This document shows positions 49,068 through 63,249 of a DNA stretch of 64,000 bases, piece after piece. Position 1 is the first letter of the stretch; every line of letters begins with the position of its first letter. The stretch comes from Mallotus nudiflorus (lineage: Eukaryota; Streptophyta; Magnoliopsida; Malpighiales; Euphorbiaceae). Made by a program: the position numbers and the translations under genes. The notes beneath the pieces were generated by a model. It was not told where the DNA came from. It was given only the letters and a program-made list of their open reading frames with translations, and did not search any database. Location: the NCBI GenBank assembly GCA_947683625.1, contig CANTUR010000037.1, forward strand, positions 1,798,001-1,862,000, in the 5' to 3' direction.

Positions 49068-50595
49068 ATCGAGGATTTCGCCCTAGAAGAAGAACCTTAC
49101 CATTGGGAATGATGTGTGGGCACTGATGAGGCCTCTCCTATATAGAGGGCCTAGGGCAAGGAGCAAGTGCCCTAATAATTTCCTAAAAGATGAAAAATAA
49201 GTTAGAGAACAACATCTATAAGTAAATATAAAATAATAAATAAAATAAAACATTGCATGCTTACCTAAAGTGTAGGCTCAGGGGTGGGCACTCACTGCAA
49301 AAGATGAGCTTGTGTAAAGTCCATATAGTGAGACTTCCTCCTCTTACAATAGTTTACAGTATCCTCTCCCTGCATGGCATGATTGAGCTCATCTCCCTCT
49401 AACTCATGCGCCTTAAAGATATACCGGGGAGGAGCAAGAGGTGGACGCCTCACTCGTGCACCTGACCGCCACTGATTTATCCTCTCCTCGAGGAACCACA
49501 CTTTATAATTAGGGCCTCTAAGCAGAACCCTCTTCCTGGACAGAGGGATAGAGCGAACTATGGCCTGCATCCACCCAGCCTGAGGGCCCCACAAGTCTTG
49601 GCATAGCTGCAAAAATAAACAAGTAAATGAATTCGATTAATGAGTTTATTACTAATCTCAATTACATTTGTAGGTGCATACCTCGTCATAAGTGAGCATG
49701 TTTAGTCACTCATAATGGATATGAACATGAGCCACAGGCCTCCTCCAAGCTCGGTTGGGACCCCACCTTGCCATCGCAGGGATGGGAGTGTCAATGACTC
49801 TAGTGATCCCCACTATCAGCTCCAACTCGAAAGCCCAGTCTTACAAAAGAAATAAGGGATTGTTAGTAAGATTAAACATTAATAGTTGGAATGGAATATG
49901 AAGAGAGGAAGAGAAAGTAAAATACTAGTATGGCATGCCAAAAACCATAGAGTCTTCTAGCTCAGTGTACCAGCTCATCCATACTACTATAAAAAGAAGC
50001 TAAGGCACAGTTGTCCCAATCATAGGTTGCTACCAAGTCTAGGTCCCTCAAAAGCATCAGGAAGCTCAAGTCCACAAAGGTGGTTGTATCTGTGAAGAGA
50101 GTAGTACCCAGTAGATAAACAAGGAAAATGCGCACCACCTGATCAATTTGTAGGGGTGTAGTGGCCAACTCAACTCTAGTACGGGTGTAGAAACTCTTAA
50201 TCGACTCAAGCTTCACTGTGTGGGTCCCATTCATGTCTGGGACCATCCTAAGTAGATGCTTGATGTAAGCGAGATAGTCGGGAGATAACTGATGAAGGCT
50301 GGCAGTGAAAGGAACAGAATCTCCAGCACAAGCAATGTCGGTAACTACAGTGAAGGCCACCGAATCCAGGGTGAACTCCTCGAAAGGAAGATGAAAAGGT
50401 GTGGATGGTGTCGGACCATCTCTCCATTAAGGGATGCAAGGGCTGGCAATCTGTATGCCCCTATTATGCTAGGAGTGCCAGGATAAAATTGAAGAACTCG
50501 GTGTCATGAATTCGAGTCTGTATGGCCTCAGGAAGCTTATCATACCAAATCTGTGTGCCATTAAAGTTCCCAACACCCTTAAAGGTGTAGGCATC
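49068..50595 (-). pseudogene. Antisense plant mobile domain (PMD) gene, 5' part
   Basis: Minus strand. Starts near 50595 with a short lead (LDAYTFKGVGNFNG), then a PMD: LMERWSDTIHTF, DIACAGDSVPFTASLHQLSP, VVRIFLVYLLGTTLF, LMLLRDLDLVATYDWDN and CALASFYSSMDELV, the classic shape of this domain, followed after likely introns by VLLRGPNYKVWFLEERINQW. Open part 50360-49962. PMD proteins (as in MAIN and MAIL1 of Arabidopsis) are nuclear; the domain is also found in transposable elements. A frame shift near 50370-50400 and stops suggest a pseudogene. It continues at 43092-42480 beyond the solo LTR. Confidence 0.75.
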
Positions 50596-50645
50596 GAGCT
50601 AAGGGAGTTAAATAGTCATTTTAAGTAATAAAAATTCAAAATTTT

Positions 50646-52237
50646 TGCTGAACACTGTCAATTTGATCGGCTCGTAATGAATGCCTGATGATGAGAAAGT
50701 TTGAGTTTTGAGTGCAAGGGGAGCTCGAGACTTCTCTAAAATTGACTCTGAAAGCCCAAACACTAAGCCAAGCCCACAAAAACCATGTCCAAGCCCAACC
50801 ACTAAGCCAAAGCCCAAGCCCATCGTCTCTTGATCCACTGGCCTTTACTTGGCCCAAGTGAAAAGGTGATCACCTTAACAAAGAGGCATCACCTCTTCAC
50901 CCTAGGAATTGATGAGGCAACGCCTCATCACACCCACTCTCTACAACATTAAATGCCATTAATGACAGTGGTTGGAAGTCCACCTGCTGATATTTGGTCA
51001 TTTTTTGACATAAAAGAAAAGGAAAAAAGGTAGGAAAGAGCCTAGGGAAATAAAAAAAGGCAATTAGGAGAGGGTTAGAATGGGTTTTTGGGAATTTGAA
51101 AAAGGAGAAAATAAGAGAGGCTTTAAAAGGGAATGTGGGAGGCAAAAGAGGGAAGTTGGCTAATTGTTAGAAAAAAACGCCTGAAAGAAAAAAAACATAG
51201 AGAAAGAGAAAGAAAGAAAAAAAAAGAAAGCAAGGAAAAAGAAGGGAAGAGACTTTGAGGAATAAGGGACTTGATTCTTAAGAAGAAGAGGAACCTCCTT
51301 GCATTTAAGGCCACCCCTTCATCAACCAAGCTCTAAAGGCTCAGTTAGGAGCATAAACTCGTCCAAGACAGCGAGTCCCCTCATTTCTAAGTTTTAAACT
51401 CTTTACCTTCATTATAAGCCTTGATTGGTTGCCCTTTGTGTGTTTTCTTGAATCATATTACTTATTTTAAGTTATAGAGAAGCATAATTGCATGAGATAT
51501 TAAATATTGACTGTCGGTACTTGTATATTTATGTCTATTTCTCATTCATGTGCTTGATCATTGCATTTCTTAGGATTTAAGAAATGTAGAGTGTTCCTAC
51601 CTTTATTGAAGAGGCGATGGAGGCATCACCTCTTGGTCAAGAGGCGATGCCTCTTTGAAGAGGCGTCGCCCCTCTGACAGAACTTTGGCTTTTATGCCTT
51701 AATTTTTGACTAGTATTTTGCATGTTTAATGTGATTTCCTTATTTAATTTGTTATATTTCTTGTGATTATATACGATTCCTGTGTTGATAAATATTGTTT
51801 CTCTGTTATTTTCCTTTTTTTTTGTTATTTAGTGGATCATTTTATAAGTTTATGTTCATTTATTTTTATGAATATTGTGTGTTGATGATTTGTAGATATT
51901 ATTGTTGTTATTGTATAGAATTAACTTGTATGTGTCGCAGGAACTATTTAGTGATTTTTAATCACTAGATGTTTCCTTTATTTATCATTTTTAGAGTTTT
52001 AATTTGTATGATTAGTTAGTTTATTTTTTGTTTATTGTTGGTTTATGTATGGTTTATTTTTAGTATTTTTATATTTATTTGCATCAAAAGTTATAATCCT
52101 TAATCCCTCTCCCCTTTTTATTTGGAAAGAATGGTTGTAAATTATTTTTATTTGTTTATTTGTGATTGAATATTGGGGATATAAGCCTGAAATGGGACTA
52201 ATGTGCAAACTGAGAATAAAATTTAAAATTAGAAATT
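50646..52237 (+). repeat. 3' LTR of Tat element, left part
   Basis: Starts TGAACACTGTCAATTTGATCGG-like, aligning to 19096 onward, and runs to the insertion of a minus-strand solo LTR. It has GAGGC palindromes, a perfect one at 51641-51655 (AGAGGC GAT GCCTCT). Confidence 0.88.
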
Positions 52238-52701
52238 TGTCACGACCCAACCCGAGAGTCATGATCGATGCTAAAGAACAAGAATTCTTTCAAATCTATA
52301 ACCCGTAGCAAGCCTTAGAAAATAAAAACACATGTAGTAAGTAAATAAAAGTATGACTAAATTAAAATTTTTTTAATCAATATATAAAAATAGATACTCA
52401 ATATCCTTTCATAAATAAACTAATGTTCATACAATACTCTGAGTACAAAGTATCAAAAATAAAACAATACTCTTCTGATGCAATAGCACTACTACTGCAG
52501 TTTTTAGAATACAAATCAAAGTTTAAATATAAATTTTACACAATCTAGCCAGGGCGGAAGAACATCGACGAAGAGCTCTACTACTAAGGTCTGACAATAT
52601 AAGATCTCCTTAAAAAAAATAATTGAAGGGGGTCAGACCTCACTAAGCAAATTATTATAATATATATACATGTAATCTAAACCATAACAATCAAGCACCC
52701 G

Positions 52702-52741
<40 letters not shown>

Positions 52742-55253
52742 TAAATGTCAAACTCTGCTTTTTATATATATAATAAATGCAGAAAATGGTTATTTTATTG
52801 AAGGATCAAATAGAACCCTATTTAATCACAACCTCAATCATAAACATCACTCTAGCCATACAGGCTCACTTAATTCCAAATTAATTCTCTTATTCCACAT
52901 GAACAGTAGACTGGTCCTGAGACACTAAGTCAACCAAGCTCCAGCAGTCTGACTGTCAGTGTGATTGACCTTAAGACACTAAGTTAACCGAGCTCCAACA
53001 ACCACACTATCAATCATATTACATCTCAAACCATCAATCAATCAATCAATCAATCTCAATTAAATCATAATTACCATATGTAATTCCTCACTCAAACCTA
53101 AATCTATCACACCGGTACGTGCACGGCCCTAGTGCTGCCCACTAGGTAGCACGTTCTATCGATACCCTTCATTGAAAATAAAACATACCTACGAAAAAAT
53201 AAATAATGCAGAATAATAGTCATAATGATAAAATAAACCATATATATACTAGAAATATACCTAAAATAAAATAAGTATATTTCGAGTTTATATATATCAA
53301 ATAAAGTCAAATCAAACATGAAATATACCAAAGATAAACCAATGATATACTTAAAAATAATTTAAGTATAAATCAATAATATAACATGCATTTATTTCAA
53401 AATATACCGAAAATATACTAAAACTATACCTAAAATATACTAAATATGCTAAGTCTATAATGAAGATAAAACATGCATTTATTTTGAAATGTATAAAAAA
53501 TGTACTAAAAATATACCTAATTATATAACATACATATATCAAAATATACTAAAAATAAATCGAAAATATACCAAATCATATTGTAAATTAAATCACTTTT
53601 TAGAACATATAATGAAAATGAAAACTCTTGAGTCATGCATCCTAAATGCAATGCATATATATTTAGTATAATAACTCATTGATTTGCACTCTACGAGACA
53701 GACTTGGCAGCCTGGTCTGAAAAGCCTCAGTCTTGACGCAACTAGAAACATAAGATAATAATAACAATCAGAATAAACTTCTAACTTATACCTCTAAAGA
53801 GATTCGATTTAAGATCGTTGAACATAGACAAATACATAATTTAGAACTGACTCGATGCCACGTTTTACGAGAATTCTATCAAAATTTTGACAGAACCTCC
53901 TCTGTAAAATGGACATCTCTCTACTAAAAGTAGACCGGTCCTGCAAGAAAAATGCACTTCAAAAACCAGAATTCACACAACCCTCAGTTGGGATCCCAAA
54001 CTGCACAATTCCCCTAACCGAGATCATAATTCACCAAAAATTCAAATAATATAATAAATATATTAAAAATTAATAAATTCCATAAATGTCCTCATAATAG
54101 CAAAATATTACATATTTAATCATTAAAACACTCAATATAATTAATTTCACAATAATTACGTAAAAATCCTGAAATAATAATATAATATAATTAAAATCAA
54201 ATTTTCCAGTAATTACACATAAAATAATAATAATTCATTTTATAAATCCAAGTAACTTAATTAACCCAAATATATAACAAAAATTTATAAAAACCCATTT
54301 TATTACCAAAATAATATATAATATATTATTTGAAAACAATTTTCAAAAATTAGTATTAATTAGTTAAAAATAGTAAATAATTTTTAAAAATCATTTTAAT
54401 ACCTTAAATAATTATAAAACCAACTAAAACCTAATATTTAGCTATAATTTTAACAAAATTACATATTTACCCTAATAATTCAAAATATCCACAATAATAC
54501 TAATTTTACTCAAAAATTCTATAAAAATTATATAAATGCATAAAAATTATTTTCTCAACATATAATATACTAATATTAGCTAAAACACATATTTAACCAA
54601 TAATTTCAACAAAAACTCAACTTTAACCTAATTTTCTAATATTGACATAATATAAAAATATTTATAAAAATTACAAAAATTATTATCTCAACACTAAAAT
54701 TAATAACAATTTATAATAACACCAATATACCAAATTCATAATTTAATAAATTAATTTACGAAAATTCAATAAATAATAATAAAATATTAAAAAATTCACA
54801 AAAATTAAAATAAATTCTAAAATTTCAAAAAAAAAATTTATTCATGTAGATAAAGCTACTAGAGACAACTTTTGTGAAGGAAGATTGCAAGATTTATCAA
54901 GATCAAACTTAAAAAAAATTGGAAAACCCTAATGTTCAAAATCAAAAATTCAAGAAAACTAAAAAACGGATGGATTAAACCTTAAACCGAAGTTAGATTC
55001 AAGCTCACTAGAGATAGAGGAGTTGTTAGACACCGAAAAATAAGAAATGGTGGCTGAAAAAAATGGAGATTTTAGCCTCTCACTACCTTCACGTGCTTCC
55101 GGTGCTAGGGAAGGAGGAAGAGGGCGGCAGAGCAGCTGACTGATGGAGGGCGGTCCGGTCGGACGTCGGGGAGGCACACTAATGGCTTCAGAACGGGACA
55201 GTGCAGGGGAAGATGAAGTTTATAGAGAGTTTTTTTGGTTCTTCACATTTTGG

Positions 55254-55313
<60 letters not shown>

Positions 55314-58300
55314 TTTATGTTAAAAGCATATATTATAATATTAATACTTTATATTAATCAATCTCCACCACAAATAAATATATATATATATACACACACA
55401 CACATATATATAAATACACATGCATGCTAACAATAATATACACACTATATACATATAAAATACACATATAAATAATATACAAACTGTAATATCCCGTGTT
55501 TTTAAATATTTTTACACTGTATCGGGATATGCAGTGTTAATAATTTTTGTATATATATTATGATATTTTATGAATTGATATGTATTTAAAACCTATTTTA
55601 ATTATTGTGTCTTATTGACAGTGTTTTACGTAAAATTTTCCCGAGACTTTCATTTTCGGGGAAATTTTCACGTAAATAATTTATTATTAATTATATTAAA
55701 TATATTTTCGGACTTGCATGAACTCATACGTATTTTTAAAATACTAAACACCGTGTATATGTGTACCTATTTATTTAATTAGGGTTTAATATATTACCCT
55801 AATATTTTATTAATTAATTAATTGTTTATTTGTTATTTAATTATTTTTAATTAATATTAAATTTTAAAATATTAAATATTAAGTGTGTGTGGGTGTGATT
55901 TTTTTTCAAATATTTTAATAAAATTATTTTTTTTATTTTTATTTTTTTCTTTTTCTTTTTCTTTTTCTTTTTCTTTTCTTTTTCTTTCCTTTTCTTCTTC
56001 TTTTCTTTTCTTCTTCCCTTCTCTTCTTCCTTCCCGTGCCCGATCACCAACCACCGCTGCAACTGCCGTTCCCCTACCGTCGGTGTGCCGCCAGCAGCTC
56101 CGCCTTCCTCAGCCAGCTGCTCCGCCGCCCCAAACTCCTTCCCCAGCGCCGGCTAACCCCATTTTCCCCATTTTGGCTGAAACTTCCTCTCCTCGCCGTC
56201 AACCACGATTCCGACCACCGTCTTTGACACCGTCGGTCTCTTTCTTCTCCTTGAGCTCCGGTGAGTGTGATCCTAGCTTTGGTTTGAGCTTAAATGGTCT
56301 TGATTTGCTTAGGTTTTAAATTTTCAATTTTGGCCATATTAGGGTTTTTGATTTTTTTGAGCTTTGAATTGATTGATTCATGAAAAATCCCTTCACAAAT
56401 GTTGTTCCTAGTAGCTTAATATACATGTTTGAATTTTTGTGTAATTTTTGGAGATTAATTTGATTTTTGGGTATTTTTGAATATTTTAATATTATTTTCT
56501 AATTTTCGAAAATTAATTAATTAAATTATGAAATTGTGTTTTATGGTTAAATTAGGTGTTTAAATGAATTATAGGAATTTATTTGGAATTTTTATGAATT
56601 TCTATGTATTTATTTTGAATTTTATTAGTTTATGTAATTTTGGGAAATTAGGATTAATTATGTTTTTAATTGAAATTAATTGTTTAATTGAGTTTAATTA
56701 TTAATATTATTGATAAATATGTTGATAAAATTAATTTTGGATAATTGTATAATTTTTGGTGAATTTTTGAAGTAATTTTAGTATATTTATATATATAAGG
56801 GTATTTTGGTAATTTTACACAAAATTGGCTAAAAATGTAATTTAATTGGTTTTAATAGTTACTTAAGGTATAAAAATGATTTCTACAAATTATTTGGTAT
56901 TTTTAACTAATTAAAACTATTTTTCGTGAATTATTTTCAATTATATATATAATATACGATTTTACTAATAAAATGAGTTTTTACCGGTTTTTACAGTGTT
57001 TTAAGATTAATTATGTAACTTCTACCTATAAAATGTATTTCTATGTTATAAGGGTATTTTTGGTATTTTTATAATTATTCTGTGTTTGTAGACCTCGATC
57101 GGTAGACTGTAGTTTGGAGTCCGACCGAGGGGTTTTGGGTGTGTTTTGTGTTTGAATTTCGAAGTGTGTTTCTTTGCAGGGTCGGCTCTACTCTTTGAGT
57201 AGAGAGATGTCCATTTTACAGGGGAGGTTCTGTCGAATTTTTGGTAGAATTCTCGTAAAACGTGATGTCTGGTCAAACCCTAATCTCAATTCTGTGTTTA
57301 ATATTCTAGATCAAGTTCTAGGATTTTCTGTTAGGTTTATTCTAATGTCGGTTATTTATTATTTGTTTAGTTGCGCTGAGACCGAGGCCTAGTGGATTAG
57401 GCCCGTCGAACCCATCTCGAGGAGCGCACTAGTGTGAGTTGCTATTTTATATATATATGTTTAGGATGCATGATTTAGAAATATATGTTTTATTTTGATT
57501 AAAATGCATAAATAATGTGATTTGTATTTAAGTATATTTTTGGTTTATTTTTGGTATATATTAAATTATATGCATGTTTTGTTAATAAATTATATTTAAA
57601 ATATTTTTAAATATATTTCTAGCTTAATTTATGATTTAATTGGATTCATTTGACGTATATATACTCGAAATATACCTGGTTTACTTTTGGTATATTTTCA
57701 GTATATATATGGTTTATCTTGTTATTTTATTTAAATTCATGCATCATTTATTTGTGAATGAATGTTTTATATTTATTAATGAAGGATATCGATAGAATGT
57801 GCTACCTAGTGGGCAGCACTAGGACCGAGTACGTACCGGTACGCCTATAGGATTTAGGCTATATTACTAACTTATTTGTGGATATTGATTGAATGTGATT
57901 ATTGATATGTGTGAGATATGGTTTGGAGGTGTGATTGCTGGAGCTCGGTTGACCAAGTGTCTCGGGGTCAATCACACTGGTAGTCAGACTGCTGGAGCTC
58001 GGTTGACTTAGTGTCTCGGGGCCAGTCTACTGTCTAAATGGATTAAGTGGATATATTTGGATTCGGTGAGCCTGTATGACTAGAGTGTTGTCTAACACTA
58101 TTTTCGAGGTTGCGATATTCTAGGGTTCTGTGTGATCCTTCATAAAAGATGATTTTCAAAAATATATATATAGAATGATTTTATTGCATCTGTGTGTATT
58201 TGCCTGTATATATACATATTATATATAGTGTTGACTGTATGCATTGTCATTTAGTATGCATGTATATATATTATAGTAATTCACTCAATGAGGTCTGACT

Positions 58301-59047
58301 CCCCTCCGTTGACTAATTTTTCAGGAGAGTCAACATCTTCAGACCTCAGTAGCAGGCCTGTACGTCGGATTTCTTCCGCTCCGGCTTCTTTGTGTAAATT
58401 GCTTCTCTGAGTCTTGGGTTTATTTTATCTAGACACTGCAGTAGTCGTTAAATATTTAAAGAGCATGTTGTATTATATACTTGAATTGGATTTGTATGAA
58501 AAGATTTATATATGGGAGATGAATATTATTTTGGATATTTATGATTATTATTTCCGCTGCATTATATATTGTTATTATTATTGCATGTTTTATTTTATTT
58601 TTAGGCTTGCTACGGGTTCCGAATTCGAAAGAATTCCCGTTCCCTAGCGCCGGTCATGATCCCTGTTTTGGGTCGTGACACAAACCCTCATTAATTAAAT
58701 ATTGCATTAATACATACAATAGCCTTAAAAAATAATATTGATAATAATAAACAAAATCATATTTATGAAATAATTAAATAATAATAAAATTAAGTAAATA
58801 AATCAAATAATATAGTACTTAAAATAATATCATTAAAATAATACCTTTCACAATAACAAAAACGTTACAAACCCTAATATTAAATTAATAACTTCTAAAA
58901 TACATATTTATATAAAATATATATTTTAGCATAAAATGTCAATTAATAATCACAAATAATGAAAATAAATAAATGAAAATTTCAAATTTTATTAACACTG
59001 CATATCTCGTTTAATATTAAAATAATTTAAAAACTAGGGTTATTACA
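52238..59047 (-). mobile_element. Solo LTR, Tekay-like, interrupted by a plus-strand solo LTR
   Basis: Minus-strand LTR, TGTCACGACC at 52238 and TATTACA at 59047, flanks AAATT and AAATC (4 of 5). Own length about 3.6 kb; it is diverged, so old. GC-rich first island at 54960-55215, (TA)n at 55260-55309, (CA)n near 52720-52740. Donor 2 is lost (ATGAGTTAT in LTR sense); both acceptors remain. Confidence 0.87.
55485..58680 (+). mobile_element. Nested solo LTR, plus strand
   Basis: 3196 bp, TGTAATATCCCG to GGTCGTGACA, flanked by perfect CAAAC (55480-55484 and 58681-58685). It keeps every island, the GTGAGTG donor (56262), the TTTCTTTGCAG acceptor (57179), a GTGAGTTGC donor (57434) and the TTTTTAG acceptor (58604). 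Closest to the LTRs of element 1. Confidence 0.93.
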
Positions 59048-59052
59048 AAATC

Positions 59053-59369
59053 ACTCGTGATTTGTATGTTAATAAGGGAATAATTTGATAATCAAAGGTA
59101 ATAAAATACAAAACACACATAGAGGCTAACTGTAAGATTAGGTGGGCATTCCAAAAGTCCATACCCAGTTTCAAACATGATCTCTGATGATGACTTTTAG
59201 GAACCTCTGTGGAATCCAGTTGTGGTTAGTGTGTTTCGGCTTTCATCTGGATGGTGACTCCATCTCCATTTTGGACCCCAAGCCCACTATGTATTTTCTA
59301 GTAAATTCCGAACTCATACAGTGCGGTGGTCGGCAACATTTGGGTGCGTGACCAAAACCGCCTCCTACA
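59053..59369 (+). repeat. 3' LTR of Tat element, right part
   Basis: Resumes the LTR at TCACTCGTGATTTG (compare 20722 in the 5' LTR) and ends CTCCTACA, directly followed by the ACCAC target repeat. Confidence 0.85.
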
Positions 59370-60113
59370 ACCACTCCCATTACCATTCTTATTTTTAGGG
59401 TTATTTTTTTTTCCAACATTTTTTTCCTTTTTGCTAATTTTTCCAACTTTTTTTTTCTTTATACTTTTTTTTCTCAACATTTTATTTTATTTTTTTAATA
59501 ATTTTTTTGCTTTATACAGTTTTCATCTAATTTTTTCTCGATGTTTTTTTACTCAACAATTTTTCTAATTTTTTTTCTATTGTATTCCATTTTTTTTCCT
59601 CAATGTTTTTTTTACTAAACATTTTTTTTTTCAATTTTTATGATACTATCTTTATTTTTTTAATATTTTTTTATTGTTTTCATTTTTTTTTCAACTTCTT
59701 TTATTCATCATTTTTTTTTAATTTTTAAGATATAATCTTTATTTTATTCTCGATGTTTTTTTTTCTCAATATTGTTTTCTTTTAAGTATTCTTTTTCAAA
59801 TGAATAATTATGAACTAATAATCTTCAATTGTTGTTAAGCCAAGCAATAAATAACTTCAAGTGTTGTAACAACAATAAATGAACAAAATTTTCTCATTTT
59901 ATATTCTTAAAGAATAATAATTTTATTTTTTTTACTTTAATTTGTTTATTAAAATGTCTAACAATTATTTTAAAAAATTATTTGATACTTATTGATCATC
60001 AATATTTAACAAAATTACGATCTTTATAATGTATTTGTAATATCAAAAAAAAAAAAACACCGAAAAGATAAAAAAATCAACAAACTGAAACAACAAAAAA
60101 CAAAATTTTTTTA

Positions 60114-60450
60114 TAGTTGTTGATTTTTATTGTTTTTCAATTGTTTTTTCATTATTAATAATAAAATTAAGGCTATAAATAAAATTCTACCTTTTATTAG
60201 TATTAATGATAAATAATAATAATTTTTGATATATTTCATTATTATTTTATTATTTTTTTTGTTATTTTTTATATTTTTAACAAAAATCAACAAAAATTGT
60301 AGTTGTTGATGTTTGTTGATTTTTTTTTTCAGTTTTTGCATTATCAATAATAAAATTAAGGCCATAAATAAAATTTTTTACTTTTATCAGTATCAATAAT
60401 AAAAATAAGTATTTATTTGATACATTTCATAATTTTTTGTTATTTTTATT
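60114..60450. repeat. Tandem duplication, ~186-bp period
   Basis: Two diverged copies, each beginning TAGTTGTTGAT (60114 and 60300) and sharing an AATAATAAAATTAAGGC block (from about 60157 and 60347). Confidence 0.65.
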
Positions 60451-62485
60451 GAAAAAAAATAATTATTAAGTACTTACTTTAATTTCTAAATTCTAAATAA
60501 TTATGAAAAATGATTATTGAAAACTATAAGTAATTTTTAGTTTAATTAGCTTAGTTTTTATATTCTAAATAATAGTAAGCTTTAAAATTAAAAAAATTAT
60601 TATTTTTAGAATATAAAATTAAAATGATTTAAAGTATACAAATTAAATAAATAAATACAATCAACTTAAATTAAAAATGACTTCAAAAATAATAAATTAA
60701 TAAAAAAATTATAAAAAATAAAAAATTAAAAGAAAATAAAAAACATTAAAATTGAAAAATGAAAACACGGAGCCAAATGTAGCACAAAAGTGAAAAGAAA
60801 GAAAACAAAACCATGAGCTTGTACGCGAATGATAGAAAGTTGGTCAAAGTGGACAACACTTAAAATTTCCTCAATAATATAATACTTTCAATAAGTGTCA
60901 TTTTGCTTCTTCTCTGCTAAGGTTAATGGTTTTTTTAGAGAGTTCATATCATATGAATATTAATAAATTTTACAATATAAAATAGTTATTTTTTTTAAGT
61001 TAATAATAATAAAAATTAAATTCTACACTTTAAGATGCCTTTAAATATAAGTAATCATTTGACTACTTCTTCACTGGTTAAATTATTATTTTAATTTTAT
61101 TTGATTAATTTAACTATTACATTATAAAGGAAAGATAAAATTACTATTAAAATTGTATTTATTTTTTATTTTTAGCAATTTTTTTGAATTTACAAAAACT
61201 GCCCAGGTTATAAATAAATTAGTCCATTTTTTAATAAAATTACTTTTAATCAACAAATTTTATTTTATTTTTAAATCAAATTTAGAGTCTAAATTTATTT
61301 ATATCTTATAAAATTTGAAAATTTAATGATATATTGTATTAATATATAAATTTTATTATTCACCAATAATTTTTAATAATTTATATATTAATTTTATTTT
61401 TTAATATTAAATTTGATGTTCAAATTTAGCTTAATTTTAATTATAAATATATAATTTAATATATACTTTAATAAAAAAAAAGTATATACAAGTAAGTGCG
61501 GAAACTTTTGCATTTTATTTTCCTTCTGGACATTCGTGAAATTTATTGAATTGTATTGGAACAAATATAATATATTTTTATTAATTTTAAAAAATTTCTT
61601 ATTTAAAAATAACAAAAAAAATACAATAAAACTTAAAATAAAACTAAAATCATAATAATAAAATATTTCTTAATCATACATAAACTATAGAGACTAATTT
61701 ATTGGGTAATTAAAATATTATAGATTTTCTTTTGTTGAGAAAATTTTTGTTGAAGTATTGAAAAAAAGCAAGTGTAATTTTCACGTTTAGTGTAATTTTT
61801 TTTAAAAGGTTTAAGCTTCCAATCGTCAAAAAGATAAAAAGGAATCAAACTGACCCCAGCCATTTAATGGCCAAATTGATCTTTATTCTTAATAATTTAT
61901 TATTATTATTTTTTGTTGATTATCCATTTTTACAAATTAAATTATAATTATATTTAAGCATTAAAATGTAGATAAAGAAACTGAAATGAATCCATTATTG
62001 TAAAATGAAGAAGATGATTGACTTGGTGTGTATATATAGAAAAGTCAAACTTTTTTTTTTCTTTTTTTGACAGTGGGAGTGGAGGAAGGGTGTGTCTCGA
62101 ATCAAGAGATCCTTCATTACGCCACAATCAGCTTGGTCAATAGGTTAAAATCTTGCAGGTTAGGTTGCACGGATATTAATATGAGAATACGAAAAATGGA
62201 GATACGGATATAGTGAAATGATTTTTAATTAAAATATCTCTTTATAAATTAAAATATTTAGATAATGCATATATAAAAAATAGAGATATAAATAAAAAAA
62301 AAACACTTGCTAAAAATTCAATCTTTAAATTGTGATGTTTTGACCGCAAAGTCAATCTTTAAATTGTGATGTTTTATAAGTTGTTGCAAGTTGCAACTGC
62401 AAGAAGAGATTTTTTTTAAATTAAAAATGAGATATATTGCTCTATTGATATAAAGATACAAAAAGAATTTAGAAATTTACAAAAC

Positions 62486-62526
<41 letters not shown>
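62486..62526. repeat. (AAT)n microsatellite
   Basis: About 13 uninterrupted AAT units. Confidence 0.9.
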
Positions 62527-62527
<1 letters not shown>

Positions 62528-62592
62528 TCATTTTAGAGTTACTATTAATAATGTTAAACTATTTCAAAATATTTTGCTTTCTTCTTTTTATA

Positions 62593-62644
<52 letters not shown>

Positions 62645-62646
62645 TT
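62593..62646. repeat. (AAT)n microsatellite
   Basis: About 17 AAT units, 70 bp after a similar tract. Confidence 0.9.
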
Positions 62647-63249
62647 TTGTATTATTATTATTATACATAAATTTAATGAATTATACCTCCCTATGTAAAC
62701 ATAATAAATTACATGCAATAATCATTAAAAATTTAACTATTTTAAAGTGTGATTTCAGTTGTAAGTCGTTGGAAAAAACTAAATAATTGTGATTTCAGAT
62801 TAAAAAGATTAATGCATATATTTAAAAATTATTAAATAATATTTTAATTAAAGATAATGATATTAATAATAATAATAAGATATAATTATAATTATTATTA
62901 TAAATATAATATAATTTTATTCATAATAATATAAAAACATAATAATAAATATTATCAATATTTAATTATTTAACATTCTTAATATTTAAAATTTTTAATT
63001 ATTTAATGTAAAATAAGTAAAAAAAACTTAGATATTTTATCAAATTCAAAGTGGCGGAGTTCATAAAAAAAAAAAAAATTGTTGTTATCAATTCGCTAGT
63101 GAAAATGGTGGAAGTTACACTCAGTTGCAAATTGATTTTGTTTATTGTGTAACTTAGCTTACACATTTTATGTAGGAATACAATTAAAGTATATTATACC
63201 CTTTTTCATATATGGCAATATTGTGTGATACATTTCCTGAAAAATACGG

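Larger units (their letters stand above)
59370..63249. other. 3' part of the giant OPT intron
   Basis: Very AT-rich. After ACCAC it has a T-rich stretch of repeated CAACATTTTTT-like units (59395-59780), a ~186-bp tandem duplication (60114-60450) and AAT microsatellites. No gene recognised. A short GC-richer patch at 62080-62170 has no recognisable coding content. Confidence 0.6.

Noticed and set aside
55885..56319. 144-codon open frame in a solo LTR, and Lys/Glu-rich frames opposite it
   Set aside because: Driven by a pyrimidine-rich TTTTCTTTTTC tract and the LTR first island; no conserved codons in other copies.
59326..59568. Phe-rich open frame
   Set aside because: Translation of a T-rich simple stretch following the Tat LTR.
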